Assembly (NCBI GenBank): GCA_963700955.1
Contig: CAVOZH010000012.1
Location: forward strand, 868,001-932,000
Reading direction: 5' to 3'
Length of the DNA: 64,000 nucleotides
Source: Nocardioides_C sp963700955
GTDB taxonomy: Bacteria; Actinomycetota; Actinomycetes; Propionibacteriales; Nocardioidaceae
Positions within the stretch are counted from its first letter, which is position 1. Each line of letters begins with the position of its first letter. The position numbers were made by a program, and so were the translations under genes. Below the pieces are notes generated by a model, which saw only the letters and a program-made list of their open reading frames with translations, did no database searches and was not told where the DNA came from. Of this stretch, positions 35,763-44,572 are shown piece by piece.

Positions 35763-35771
35763 CTGGCCTCC

Positions 35772-36635
35772 TCAGGTTCCCGAAAGTGCAGGGCTGCCCG
35801 TGACCCGGGCGCCTTCAGGCAGCAGGAGCAGGGCCCCGACCAGGAAGCCGAGCGCACCGAGCGAGGTGGCTGCGTCGGCGACGGCCACGTCGGCCTCGCT
35901 GCCCGTGGCGGGGAGGACGTACGACGCCAGCGCCGCCACCCCGAAGGCCAGGCAGCCGAGCAGGTTCACCGTGACGATCCCGCCCTCCAGGCTGCGTGGC
36001 GGTCTGCTCACCAGGCCTCCGGCGACCTCGACGTACGCCAGGTAGCCGGACACGAGGAAGCAGATCGAACCGAACGCGTCCGGCCGCCAGACCGCCTGGT
36101 CGTACGACGGCGAGCCGACGGCCGTGGTGAGCGCCCGGAGCGTCGTGGCGTTGAAGAAAAGCGTGCCCAGCAGCTGCACGCCGCTGCTCCACCAGTCGAC
36201 CCGGCGTGGCTCCCAGGCGAGCACACGCATCGGCCCTTCGCGGTTGGCGCCCGGACCCCGGTCGGCGTTCAGAGTCTCCAGCCACTGCAAGGCGGCTGCC
36301 GAGGTGAAGAGGAGCGAGCCCACGAAGAACACGATGCCGTCGGCTTGAGGACCGACCGCCTGGAGGAACGCCTGCAGCGGCGCGACGAGGAAGCACGTGG
36401 AGCCGGCGGCGAAGAGCACCGCGATCCACCACGACCCCCGGTGCGGCGCCCAGACGATGCTGTCGTCGCCTGGGCGCACGCGCGACAGCTGCGACGCGTG
36501 CTTGCGGTGCGCCCGTGAGGACCACTCGACCCTGCGGCCGTCGGGGTGGGCATAGGTGACCGCCGTGGTGAAGGGACCGGTCGACCGGCGCCCCACGACG
36601 GTCCACCCCGTCGGGGCCTGTGGATACTCGCTCAC
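35772..36635 (-). CDS. Multi-pass membrane protein, possibly YrhK-like
   Basis: Protein of 287 residues from a GTG (VSEYPQAPTGWTVVG). A soluble N-terminal part of about 60 residues precedes six hydrophobic segments. IVFFVGSLLFTSAAALQW and FGSICFLVSGYLAYVEV resemble the paired helices of YrhK domains, but I hold this loosely. It is the first gene of an operon with the ClC gene 9 bases away. The frame stays open far upstream, but that part is antisense to the decarboxylase gene. Confidence 0.68.
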   Translation of the reverse strand: MSEYPQAPTGWTVVGRRSTGPFTTAVTYAHPDGRRVEWSSRAHRKHASQLSRVRPGDDSIVWAPHRGSWWIAVLFAAGSTCFLVAPLQAFLQAVGPQADGIVFFVGSLLFTSAAALQWLETLNADRGPGANREGPMRVLAWEPRRVDWWSSGVQLLGTLFFNATTLRALTTAVGSPSYDQAVWRPDAFGSICFLVSGYLAYVEVAGGLVSRPPRSLEGGIVTVNLLGCLAFGVAALASYVLPATGSEADVAVADAATSLGALGFLVGALLLLPEGARVTGSPALSGT

Positions 36636-36711
36636 CCCACCGCTTGCGGGAGTGACACGGGGAAGTGGCTCGGCATCTTCACATTGCACACCGCGCCGAC
36701 GGCAGGACGAA

Positions 36712-36728
36712 TCATCCGCGCTGGGTGA
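36712..36728 (+). promoter_or_regulatory. Shared regulon dyad between ClC operon and glutamate decarboxylase
   Basis: TCATCC GCGCT GGGTGA followed by GGC. It is 60 bp before the decarboxylase ATG and 76 bp before the leftward GTG at 36635, so one site could serve both promoters. Confidence 0.65.
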
Positions 36729-36788
36729 GGCACGCCGCTCGGGGCCGGGATTGCCTGGGGGTGCGAACCGAGAACCCCGGAGGACGTC

Positions 36789-38177
36789 ATGGGCGTGTGG
36801 AAGAAGAGCGACACCAGAGCGGAGGACACGACCGTCGTCCCCCGATTCACCCGCGCGGGGATGCTCGAGGTGCCCAAGCACCACCTCCCGGAGCAGGGGA
36901 TGCTGCCGCAGACGGCGTACCAGATCGTCATGGACGAGGTGATGCTCGACGGCAACGCGCGGTTCAACCTGGCCACGTTCGTCACGACCTGGATGGACGA
37001 CGAGGCCGACCGCCTCTATGCCGCCACGTTCGACAAGAACATGATCGACAAGGACGAGTACCCGCAGACCGCCGAGATCGAGAACCGCTGCGTGCGGATG
37101 CTCGCCGACCTCTGGCACGCCCCGGACGCGGCCGAGAGTGTGGGTACGTCGACGACCGGCAGCTCCGAGGGGTGCATGCTCAGCGGCCTCGCGCTCAAGC
37201 GCCGGTGGCAGCACGCGAGGCGCAGGGCCGGCCTGCCCGTCGACCGTCCCAACATCGTCATGGGCGGGAACGTCCAGGTGGTGTGGGAGAAGTTCGCCAA
37301 CTACTGGGAGGTCGAGCCTCGCTACGTCCCTCTCCAGGGGGACGTCTTCCATCTGACCGCAGACCGGTTGCTCGACTACGTGGACGAGAACACCATCGGC
37401 GTGGTGGCGGTCCTCGGCTCCACCATGGACGGGAGCTACGAGCCGGTGCAGGAGATCTGCGCGGCGCTCGACGAGTTCGAGACGACCAGCGGCGTCTCCG
37501 TTCCGGTGCACGTCGACGCTGCCTCCGGCGGGTTCATCGCGCCGTTCGTGCAACCCGATCTCGTCTGGGACTTCCGCCTGCCTCGGGTGGTGTCGATCCA
37601 GACGTCGGGTCACAAGTTCGGCCTCGTCTACCCCGGAGTCGGTTGGGTGCTCTGGCGTGATGCGGTCCACCTGCCGGATGACCTGGTCTTCCACGTGAAC
37701 TACCTCGGCGGCGACATGCCGACCTTCGCGCTGAACTTCTCCCGACCCGGGGCGCAGGTGGTGCTGCAGTACTTCCAGTTCCTGCGGCTGGGAATGGAGG
37801 GGTTCCGGCTCGTCCAGCAGGCCTGTCAGGACGTCGCGGTCCACATCGCCCGGACGCTCGAGGCGATGCCGGAGTTCGACCTGGTCTCCGACGGCCGGGA
37901 GCTGCCCGTCGTGACGTTCACCGTCGACAAGGACGTGACGAAGTACGACGTCTACGACGTGTCCCGGAAGCTCCGCGAGGCCGGCTGGCTGGTCCCGGCG
38001 TACACCATGCCCCCGAAGCGGGAGGACCTGGCTGTTCTCCGCGTCGTCGTACGCAACGGGTTCAGCCACGACATGGCCGAGCTCTTCCTGCGCGACCTGC
38101 GCGCCGCGGTCGACTGGCTCGACAACCTCTCCTCGCCCATGCCGCGCGAGGGGCAGCCCAGCAGCTTCCACCACTGA
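36789..38177 (+). CDS. gadB: Glutamate decarboxylase
   Basis: PLP-dependent enzyme of 462 residues that converts glutamate to GABA and CO2, consuming a proton. Family hallmarks: RFNLATFVTTWMDDEAD near the start, GTSTTGSSEGCMLSGLALK in the substrate/PLP region, VHVDAASGGFIAPF with the PLP-binding Asp, and the Schiff-base lysine in TSGHKFGLVYPG. Length matches bacterial GadB (about 465). No glutamate/GABA antiporter gene is seen nearby. A regulon dyad lies 60 bp upstream, shared with the divergent ClC operon. Confidence 0.93.
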   Translation: MGVWKKSDTRAEDTTVVPRFTRAGMLEVPKHHLPEQGMLPQTAYQIVMDEVMLDGNARFNLATFVTTWMDDEADRLYAATFDKNMIDKDEYPQTAEIENRCVRMLADLWHAPDAAESVGTSTTGSSEGCMLSGLALKRRWQHARRRAGLPVDRPNIVMGGNVQVVWEKFANYWEVEPRYVPLQGDVFHLTADRLLDYVDENTIGVVAVLGSTMDGSYEPVQEICAALDEFETTSGVSVPVHVDAASGGFIAPFVQPDLVWDFRLPRVVSIQTSGHKFGLVYPGVGWVLWRDAVHLPDDLVFHVNYLGGDMPTFALNFSRPGAQVVLQYFQFLRLGMEGFRLVQQACQDVAVHIARTLEAMPEFDLVSDGRELPVVTFTVDKDVTKYDVYDVSRKLREAGWLVPAYTMPPKREDLAVLRVVVRNGFSHDMAELFLRDLRAAVDWLDNLSSPMPREGQPSSFHH

Positions 38178-38271
38178 ACGAAGAGGGCGCGCGTTGCCGT
38201 GGAGGCGTGATCGGCCCGGCACCGGCGGGCTTTCGCGCGATGCCGAAGCCGACCGAGGCACGCGTCGTCGG

Positions 38272-38649
38272 TCAGACGAGTGCCTTCTCCTTGAGGCGCT
38301 CGTACTCGGCCTGCGAGATGGTTCCGGAGTCCAGCATCGCCTTGGCCTGCGCGATCTGGTCTGCCGGCGTGGCCTTGGCGGCGACCTCTCGGATGTACGC
38401 GTCCTGCTGCACCTTCGCGGCTTCCGCACTGCGAGTCGCCCGCTCCGTCATGCCCGAGCCACGGGCGATCAGGTACACGAGCGAGGTGATGAGCGGCAGG
38501 AAGATAAGGCACACGATCCACACTGCCTTGGCCCAGCCCGATGCCTCCCGGTCACGGAAGAGGTCGGTGATGATCGCGAACATCACCATCAGGTACGCCA
38601 CGAAGGCGAAGCTGATGAAGATGAACCACACAACGTCCCAGAACGACAT
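38272..38649 (-). CDS. PLDc_N/SHOCT membrane protein
   Basis: Protein of 125 residues with GGAAAGGAA upstream of its ATG (MSFWDVVWFIFISFAFVA). Two membrane helices (about 5-28 and 41-63) form a PLDc_N-like hairpin with DLFRDREASGWAKAVWIV between them. A C-terminal SHOCT helix pair contains QIAQAKAMLDSGTISQAEYE. It is the second SHOCT protein of the cluster. A regulon dyad lies 72 bp upstream. Confidence 0.85.
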   Translation of the reverse strand: MSFWDVVWFIFISFAFVAYLMVMFAIITDLFRDREASGWAKAVWIVCLIFLPLITSLVYLIARGSGMTERATRSAEAAKVQQDAYIREVAAKATPADQIAQAKAMLDSGTISQAEYERLKEKALV

Positions 38650-38720
38650 CCCAGGTTCCTTTCCTCGTTGCCACAAGAGTCCTTCACTCGAAGTGTCGGT
38701 CCCACGGGGGCACAAGCGCC

Positions 38721-38737
38721 TCATCTCCGGCGGATGA
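38721..38737 (-). promoter_or_regulatory. Regulon dyad before PLDc_N/SHOCT gene
   Basis: Read leftward: TCATCC GCCGG AGATGA followed by GGCGC, one mismatch from the consensus, 72 bp before the ATG at 38649. Confidence 0.55.
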
Positions 38738-38797
38738 CTCTTCTCCCCGGAATGGGTCAGCAGGTGACAGCCCCGGGCGACGCACCCGTGCCCTCGG

Positions 38798-39244
38798 TCA
38801 GCAGGTGCCGGACACCGCGTCGCTCAGCACCTGGACCGCGGAACCGACGGCCTTGACGTCGGCCGCCACCGCGCCGAGGGAGGCGGCCGAAGGGGCGGCC
38901 GAGGCAGCCTGGATGCTCGACTCGAGCGAGCCCGCGGCGGACTTCACGGCGTCGGTCTCGGTCGAGTACTGCGCCGGAGCGTCCTTCCTGAGCTGCTGCA
39001 CCTCCGACTGGATGTTGGTCAGCTCCGTGGAGAGGGTGGACAAGCCGTTCTCGCCGATCTTCACCTGCTTCAGCTTGTCGACCGAAGCCTTCAACGAGTC
39101 GAGGTCTCCGCAGACCGCGGGCGTCGCCGAGCTCGTCGCGGGTGTCGGCGTCGATGTCTTCGACTCGTCGCCACAGGCGGCGAGCCCAGGGCCCACCAGC
39201 AGGAGGCACAACAAGGTTGTCGTCAGGCGCTGCGTTCTCGTCAT
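38798..39244 (-). CDS. Putative lipoprotein with helical exported domain
   Basis: Protein of 148 residues. The signal peptide ends in a lipobox, GPGLAAC, with the lipidated Cys near residue 24. A Thr/Pro/Ser linker is followed by a Lys/Ser/Ala-rich helical domain (about 45-148) containing two further Cys, one at the very end, that may pair. I recognise no family. A degenerate regulon dyad sits 34 bp upstream, and the PLDc_N/SHOCT gene lies next in the same direction. Confidence 0.78.
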   Translation of the reverse strand: MTRTQRLTTTLLCLLLVGPGLAACGDESKTSTPTPATSSATPAVCGDLDSLKASVDKLKQVKIGENGLSTLSTELTNIQSEVQQLRKDAPAQYSTETDAVKSAAGSLESSIQAASAAPSAASLGAVAADVKAVGSAVQVLSDAVSGTC

Positions 39245-39277
39245 ACCTCCAGGTTCATGGGTGGTCGGTCCGCCCGC

Positions 39278-39294
39278 ATCCTCCGGCGGGGGTG
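39278..39294 (-). promoter_or_regulatory. Degenerate regulon dyad before lipoprotein gene
   Basis: Read leftward TCACCC CCGCC GGAGGA, with the right half one base off, then TGC. It lies closer to its gene (34 bp) than other copies, so it is the weakest member. Confidence 0.35.
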
Positions 39295-39403
39295 ATCGGC
39301 CCGCCGCGGGCCATCACGTTTTACGGAGGTCAAGGGACGAGTCGGGGCCCGGCGGTGTCGAAGGTCTGCTGCTCCCATTCGAGCGCCAGGACTGACCCCG
39401 GGG

Positions 39404-39667
39404 CTAACGACTCGTCGACGCAGCGGTTGCCCGGTGGGCAGCACGATGTGCGGCCCGGCGGGCCTGGAAGGCCCTGGCCAGCTCGTCGCCCCCGACCGTG
39501 TCGAAGAAGTCGATGCCGCTGACGTGGGCGTCGACGAGTCCGAAGACGATGGATGACAGGTGGGGCCGGACGCTGGCGTGCTCGGTCACGGGTCGGTCTT
39601 CACCGGCGGTCCGGGCGTCTGCCTCGCGCGCGGCTGGTTTGGCGGGCGCGTTGACGTGGGTGAACAT
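39404..39667 (-). CDS. Small hypothetical protein
   Basis: Protein of 87 residues starting MFTHVNAPAKPAAREA with GGAGG 6 bases upstream. A central hydrophobic stretch (LSSIVFGLVDAHVSGIDFF) is followed by an Ala/Arg-rich tail. The good ribosome site and a perfect inverted repeat (39682-39702) just upstream support it, but I know no relatives. Confidence 0.5.
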   Translation of the reverse strand: MFTHVNAPAKPAAREADARTAGEDRPVTEHASVRPHLSSIVFGLVDAHVSGIDFFDTVGGDELARAFQARRAAHRAAHRATAASTSR

Positions 39668-39681
39668 GCCGCACCTCCTCA

Positions 39682-39702
39682 CAGGGTTCTCCTTCAACCC
39701 TG
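39682..39702. repeat. Perfect 7-bp inverted repeat before the 87-residue gene
   Basis: CAGGGTT (39682) and AACCCTG (39696) enclose a 7-bp loop, 15 bp upstream of the ATG at 39667. Could be an operator or leader hairpin. Confidence 0.45.
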
Positions 39703-39807
39703 CGTCGGGGGCTGTCGCGCGGCCAGAGGCGCAAGGTCTGGCCGGGGGTCACCGTTGGTCCCGAACCTCACGTACCACCGGCGGCGGCGTCGGCTGTGCC
39801 GTTCCCA

Positions 39808-40317
39808 CTAGCTGCTGAACTGGCCGCCGTCGCGCACGTCGCGGACCAGCTCGTTCATCCGGAGGGAGACCTGGTGGATGTGCGGGATGTCCTTGAGGAC
39901 CACCGTGCCCTCCTCACTCGCGGCCGACACCTTGAGCGTCCCTGCGCCGACGATGCGGTCGACGATCCCCTGGTCGAAGGCGACGTCGTTGATCCGGGTG
40001 AGCGGGATGTCACGACCCGACCGACGCAGCACGCCGGTGCGGGTGGCCAGCCGCTCGGTGGTGAGCGTGTAGGTGCGGTTCCACCAGGCGAGGGCCGGCC
40101 AGACCCCGAAAACCAGAACCACCCCGGCGAACGCGATCCACCCGATGGTGTCGAGCCAGGCGAAGAACCCCTCGTCGGGGCCGATCGCGAGTACGACGAT
40201 CAGCCCCGCGAGCGCGATGAGGCAGATCAGCATCGCCCCGAGGAGATGCTTCCAGTGTTCGTGCATCTCCAAGACGATGTGTTCGCCAGGCGAGAGCTGG
40301 TCGGCCGGTAGCCCCAT
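39808..40317 (-). CDS. PH-domain membrane protein
   Basis: Protein of 169 residues from MGLPADQLSPGEHIVLEMHE. Two membrane helices (about 24-45 and 55-78) lead to a bacterial PH-like domain with TYTLTTERLATRTGVLRRSG and the following IPLTRINDVAFDQGIVDR. This layout (short N-terminus, two helices, bPH_2 domain) is common in actinobacteria. The role is unknown, probably membrane-associated binding. It is downstream of the DHA2 transporter but separated by about 320 bases. Confidence 0.86.
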   Translation of the reverse strand: MGLPADQLSPGEHIVLEMHEHWKHLLGAMLICLIALAGLIVVLAIGPDEGFFAWLDTIGWIAFAGVVLVFGVWPALAWWNRTYTLTTERLATRTGVLRRSGRDIPLTRINDVAFDQGIVDRIVGAGTLKVSAASEEGTVVLKDIPHIHQVSLRMNELVRDVRDGGQFSS

Positions 40318-40372
40318 GCGGCCATGATGACACCGCGCAAGCGCCCGGATCGGTGGAACGGCGAAGCCGCTG

Positions 40373-40654
40373 TCAGGGCAGGTCAGGGGCGGCTGGAGAG
40401 GCCCAGGTGGCGGGGACGTCGGCGCCACCCTCCTCGGAGACGCGATACTTGCGCCCTTCGGCCGCGATCTCCGCCGGCCTCACCGAGGCGTCGTGGAACG
40501 GCCGCCCGTCGGAGTCGAGGACGATGCCGGACCCCCTGGCCGGCCGGATCTGCATGCTCGCCCTCGCGCCGGTGAGCCCCTCGCCGGCGGCCAGGTCCGA
40601 CGCAGCTCGCACGTCTCCGGCTCCGTGCCGAAAGAGTCGGTCACGGCTCGGCAC
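40373..40654 (-). CDS. Possible small hypothetical protein
   Basis: A frame of up to 93 residues overlaps the end of the DHA2 gene by 14 bases. The later part (MQIRPARGSGIVLDSDGRP then FHDASVRPAEIAAEGRKY) looks protein-like, but no start has a good ribosome site. If it is not real, 40318-40640 contains no gene that I can see. Confidence 0.35.
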   Translation of the reverse strand: MPSRDRLFRHGAGDVRAASDLAAGEGLTGARASMQIRPARGSGIVLDSDGRPFHDASVRPAEIAAEGRKYRVSEEGGADVPATWASPAAPDLP

Positions 40655-42260
40655 TCGGTTGGCGCGTCGGGATGCCGCCCGACATGAACAGCGCGAGAAG
40701 CGAGATGAGGGCCAGAACGGCGAGTGACGCCCGCATGCCGTCGAGGCGGGCCGCCTCGTTCTGCTGGACGATCGCGGCCGCTGTCGCGCCAGTCACCCCG
40801 GCGTCCGCGAGGGCTGCGCTCAGCTGGTCGTCGGGGACGAACGGCACGCCGCTGGCCAGCTCGACCTGGGCCGACGAGGACATGTCCTGCGGGATGTCAG
40901 GGTTTGCCTCGATGCCCGTGAAGAACGACGTGGTGAGCCCCGAGATCAGCACGGCCCCGGCGAGCGCGGTCCCGATGGCCGCGCCGAGGAAGGTGACGGT
41001 GTTCTGCAGCCCGCCCACCTCAGAAGCTTGGTCGTCCGGCACCGCCGACACCGTCACGCTTCCGAGCTGCGATGCCAGCGCGCCGACGCCGAGCCCGGCG
41101 AACAGCATCGGCCAGGTGACCACCTCTGGCCCGACGCCCACCTCGAGCGCAGCAGTGAGCGACACGATGCCCACGAACAGCGACACGAACCCCAGCCGCA
41201 CCACCCGGCGGGGTGAGGCGTCGGGGAAGAACTTCGGAATGCCAACCGCCGCGAGGAGCAGGGCCAGCGAGAGCGGAAGGATCCGCAGGCCGGTCTCGAT
41301 CGCCGACAGCCCGAGCGCCACGGAGAGGAACAGCGGCACGGCGAAGAACAAGCCTGACTGCAGCAGGTACTGGTAGAAGAACGACGTCAGCCCCCCGCGC
41401 AGCAGCTTGTTGCCGAGCATGGCCGGGTCGATGAGAACCGCGTCGCCACGGCCCTGGCGACGGCGCTCCCAGCCGAGGAAGCCGACCAGTACGACGCCGC
41501 CGCCGAGGACGAGCCAGAACACCGGTGACAGGCCGAGCCAGACAGGAGCCTCGGGCTTGGGGATGGCGAACCCCCAGGAACCTGCCTGGAGAACGCCGAA
41601 CACGATCAGGCTCAGACCGAGGGCGGACAGGCCGGTGCCGACGAGGTCCATACGAACGCCGGGCTCCGGTGGCGTATCCGCCAGCCGCCTCGTCATGAAG
41701 AGGATGACCAGCACCACGATCACCTCGCCGGCGAACACCCACCTCCACGACGCATACGTCGTGAAGAGACCGCCGATCAGGGGCCCGAGCGCGACCGCGA
41801 CAGCCGCGGCCGCTGCGACCAGGCCATAGGCACGCGGACGTTCGGCCCGGCCGAAGTTCGATGCCACCAGGCCGACGATCGCGGGCATGATCAGCGCGGC
41901 ACCGGCACCCTCGAGGAGGGACCAGCCGATCAGCAGCACAGTCAGGTTCGGCGAGATCGCGGTGGTGAAGGAACCTGCGCCGTAGATGATGCAGCCCAGC
42001 GCGAAAGCGCGCTTGCGGCCCATGATCTGGCCGATCTTGCCGCCCGTGATCATCAGCGACGCCATGACGAGCATGTACAACGTGATCGCGGTCTGGATGC
42101 CCGTGACCGTCGTACCCAGGTCCTCGGCCACTGTCGCGATCGACACGTTCATGACCGAGCTGTCGAGCGCCATCAGGAACTGGCCCGAGGCCAGCGTGAG
42201 GAGGATCGTTCCGGAGGCGGCCGCGGCTGGTACGGCGGTCGCGGACGCGTTGCTGCTCAT
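40641..42260 (-). CDS. DHA2-family (EmrB/QacA) drug efflux transporter
   Basis: Fourteen-helix MFS exporter of 539 residues starting MSSNASATAVPAAAAS. The DHA2 pattern of helix 1 is GQFLMALDSSVMNVSIATV. Motif A is seen as GGKIGQIMGRKRAFALG, and motif C lies in GWSLLEGAGAALIMP. The C-terminus ends in a last helix and a short basic tail. Substrate unknown; cationic drugs or natural products are typical. A further in-frame ATG upstream at 42401 is unlikely. It is divergent from the gene pair at 42462. Confidence 0.9.
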   Translation of the reverse strand: MSSNASATAVPAAAASGTILLTLASGQFLMALDSSVMNVSIATVAEDLGTTVTGIQTAITLYMLVMASLMITGGKIGQIMGRKRAFALGCIIYGAGSFTTAISPNLTVLLIGWSLLEGAGAALIMPAIVGLVASNFGRAERPRAYGLVAAAAAVAVALGPLIGGLFTTYASWRWVFAGEVIVVLVILFMTRRLADTPPEPGVRMDLVGTGLSALGLSLIVFGVLQAGSWGFAIPKPEAPVWLGLSPVFWLVLGGGVVLVGFLGWERRRQGRGDAVLIDPAMLGNKLLRGGLTSFFYQYLLQSGLFFAVPLFLSVALGLSAIETGLRILPLSLALLLAAVGIPKFFPDASPRRVVRLGFVSLFVGIVSLTAALEVGVGPEVVTWPMLFAGLGVGALASQLGSVTVSAVPDDQASEVGGLQNTVTFLGAAIGTALAGAVLISGLTTSFFTGIEANPDIPQDMSSSAQVELASGVPFVPDDQLSAALADAGVTGATAAAIVQQNEAARLDGMRASLAVLALISLLALFMSGGIPTRQPSAEP

Positions 42261-42461
42261 GTGTCGGCACACCCTCTCAATCGGGCCCAAGAACGAGCGT
42301 GCCCGAAAGAGGAACCGCACGTCCCGGTTTTCGAAGCCGCTACCCCATCGACGCCACGAACGCCCGGCCACAGCGGAAGAGGTGCTCGGGACCTTCGCCA
42401 CTACGACCCCACGTCACCGCGAGCACATGCTGGCCAGGAGGCTTCGACATCCGGGGGAGAC

Positions 42462-43031
42462 ATGACGACACAGCAAGGTCCGCTGCCCCAGCCCACCGCA
42501 TGGCGCGCTGTGACTCGCTGCTTCGCCAGGACCCTGGTGATGCTGGCACGGGGCGATCTGCGTCTGCCACGGCAGAACCTCGGCCGCGTGATCCGTTTCG
42601 CCGACGGGACCTCGGGCCGGGTGTACCGGGAGACGGCTGTGGACGGGCATGCACCGGCCGATCCGTGTGTCCTCGTGGTGTCGTTCCGGCTTCGGGCTGT
42701 GCGTGGGTGGGGACACGCCGTGTTCGAGGCGGAGAGCATCCTCAACACGCCGCTCTTCGCCGGGTTCCCGGGTTTCGTCTCCAAGCTCTGGATGACCCAC
42801 GACGACAGCGACAAGTACCGGGGTCTCTACGAGTGGGACGGCCCGCACGCCGCCGATCAGTACGCCCGGGCTCTCTGGCGTGTGCTGGAGCTCGTCTGCG
42901 AGAAGGGCTCGATCGACTTCCGCGTCCTGCCCGGTGTACGACGCGACGAGGTGCTGGCCGACCCGAGCCGGATCGACGGCGACGCGGAGTCGGAGCCGGA
43001 GGCGTGGTGGCGGGTCGTCGAGGCGGCGTGA
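42462..43031 (+). CDS. Hypothetical protein coupled to an FAD hydroxylase
   Basis: Soluble protein of 189 residues (MTTQQGPLPQPTAWRAVTR) with GGGGGAGA upstream. FRLRAVRGWGHAVFEAESIL and SKLWMTHDDSDKYRGLYEWD look like a ferredoxin-like barrel of the YdhR monooxygenase kind, but this is only a suggestion. Its stop overlaps the GTG of the next gene (GTGA), so both are translated together and probably act on the same substrate. Confidence 0.68.
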   Translation: MTTQQGPLPQPTAWRAVTRCFARTLVMLARGDLRLPRQNLGRVIRFADGTSGRVYRETAVDGHAPADPCVLVVSFRLRAVRGWGHAVFEAESILNTPLFAGFPGFVSKLWMTHDDSDKYRGLYEWDGPHAADQYARALWRVLELVCEKGSIDFRVLPGVRRDEVLADPSRIDGDAESEPEAWWRVVEAA

Positions 43032-44572
43032 GCCCACGACCTGACGTGCTGGTCGTGGGCGCCGGGCCGACGGGGCTGACCACCGCGTTGCAGGCTCATG
43101 ACCATGGCGCGACCGTCCGCGTCGTGGAGCGCAGGCCCGACCCGTTCCGGCCGTCGCGGGCGATGATCGTGCACCCAGGCACGCTGGAGAGCCTGCGGCC
43201 GTTGGGCGTGACCGACGACCTCCTCGACAGAGGAGACCTCTCGCCGGAGGCCGAGCTCCACCTCGGTCGCCGTCGGGTGGCCGCCCGGATGGCTGACCTG
43301 GACATGCCGGAGACGGCGTTCCCGCACCTGACCATGCTGCGGCAGATGGACCTCGAGGAGGTGCTGGCCCGGGCGCTGGAGAAGCGCGGGGTCGCGATCG
43401 AGCGGGGCACCGACCTCGTGGACCTGGCTCCCGGTGACCACACGGTCCGGGCGGTGCTGCGGGCGGGAGAGGCCGGAGTCGAGGAGACGACCTGCCGGTT
43501 CCTCGCCGGCTGCGACGGCCCGGACAGCACCGTTCGACGGCTCGTGGGCATCGGCTGGCACGGGGGTGCGTACCGCGAGGAGGTGGTCCTCGCCGACGTC
43601 GAGCTCGACGGGTTGTCACCGGGCGTGCTCCACGTCGCGGCGGGACGCGAGGGGCTCGTCTTCGTCTTCGCCCTGGGTGAGGGCGCGACCTGGCGCATCC
43701 TCGCGACCCGCCCGTGTCGAGACGGCGACCTGCCGTTCGGACGACCCGTCCGCGAGGTCCCGGCGTCCGACGTACAACAGCTTCTCGACGTGGCGGGGCT
43801 GGGCGCGACCGTTCGCGACCTCAGCTGGTCCGGGCGGGTCCGGTTGCAGCACCGGTTGGCCGACTCGTTCCGCCACGGTGACGTGTTCCTCGCCGGCGAC
43901 GCCGCCCACGCGCACTCTCCCGCAGCGGCGCAGGGAATGAACACCGGGATCCTCGATGCGGTGAACCTGGGCTGGAAGCTCGCCTTCGCCGCCACGAGCG
44001 AGGACGGCGACCACACCGACCTACTGGCCTCCTACGAGCAGGAACGTCGCCCCGTTGCCCGGCAGGTGCTCGCCCTGACGCACCTGGTCTTCTTCGCCGA
44101 GGCGTCGACGAACCCGCTCCCTTCGTTCGCGCGCGGGACACTGGTGCCCCTGGCGGCACCGGTCCTGCCGCTCCTGCTGAGGCAGCCGCGGCTGATGGCC
44201 GGGGTGGTGCGCATGCTGTCCCAGCGGTGGGTCCGCTACCGGCACAGCGTCCTCTCGGTGGACGGCGCTCCTCCAGCCGGTGGCCGGCCACGTCCTGGAG
44301 ACCGGTTGCCTGACCGGGACGTGACGCACGGCGGCCAGGTCACTCGCCTGCACGAGCTGACCGCCCGACCGGGAGTGCACGTCCTGCTGGAGCGCGACGC
44401 GGCGGAGCTCGACCCAGGCCGGCTCGGTCGCCAGGTGTCGGTCCATCGACTCAGCAGCAGCCCGGGTCGCGGGCTGGTCGCCGTACGACCGGACGGCCAC
44501 GTCGGGTTCCGTTGCGCGGAGGCCGACCGTGCACAGCTGGAGGGCTGGCTCGACCTGGTGGCCGCCCGCTAG
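43028..44572 (+). CDS. FAD-dependent aromatic-type monooxygenase
   Basis: Flavoprotein hydroxylase of 514 residues in the PheA/TfdB/MhpA-like group. The N-terminal dinucleotide fold is VLVVGAGPTGLTTALQA with the Glu of VVERR. The DG motif is CDGPDSTVRRLVG, and the second FAD motif is GDVFLAGDAAHAHSPAAAQG. A thioredoxin-like C-terminal domain follows (about 430-514). The start is a GTG overlapping the previous stop. The gene converges on the pentapeptide gene, and the palindrome CTAG (44569-44572) supplies both stop codons. Substrate unknown. Confidence 0.88.
   Translation: MSPRPDVLVVGAGPTGLTTALQAHDHGATVRVVERRPDPFRPSRAMIVHPGTLESLRPLGVTDDLLDRGDLSPEAELHLGRRRVAARMADLDMPETAFPHLTMLRQMDLEEVLARALEKRGVAIERGTDLVDLAPGDHTVRAVLRAGEAGVEETTCRFLAGCDGPDSTVRRLVGIGWHGGAYREEVVLADVELDGLSPGVLHVAAGREGLVFVFALGEGATWRILATRPCRDGDLPFGRPVREVPASDVQQLLDVAGLGATVRDLSWSGRVRLQHRLADSFRHGDVFLAGDAAHAHSPAAAQGMNTGILDAVNLGWKLAFAATSEDGDHTDLLASYEQERRPVARQVLALTHLVFFAEASTNPLPSFARGTLVPLAAPVLPLLLRQPRLMAGVVRMLSQRWVRYRHSVLSVDGAPPAGGRPRPGDRLPDRDVTHGGQVTRLHELTARPGVHVLLERDAAELDPGRLGRQVSVHRLSSSPGRGLVAVRPDGHVGFRCAEADRAQLEGWLDLVAAR

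Noticed and set aside
36636..38429. N-terminal extension of the leftward membrane-protein frame across gadB
   Set aside because: The extension is antisense to a well-defined decarboxylase and has shadow composition. The protein starts at the GTG at 36635.
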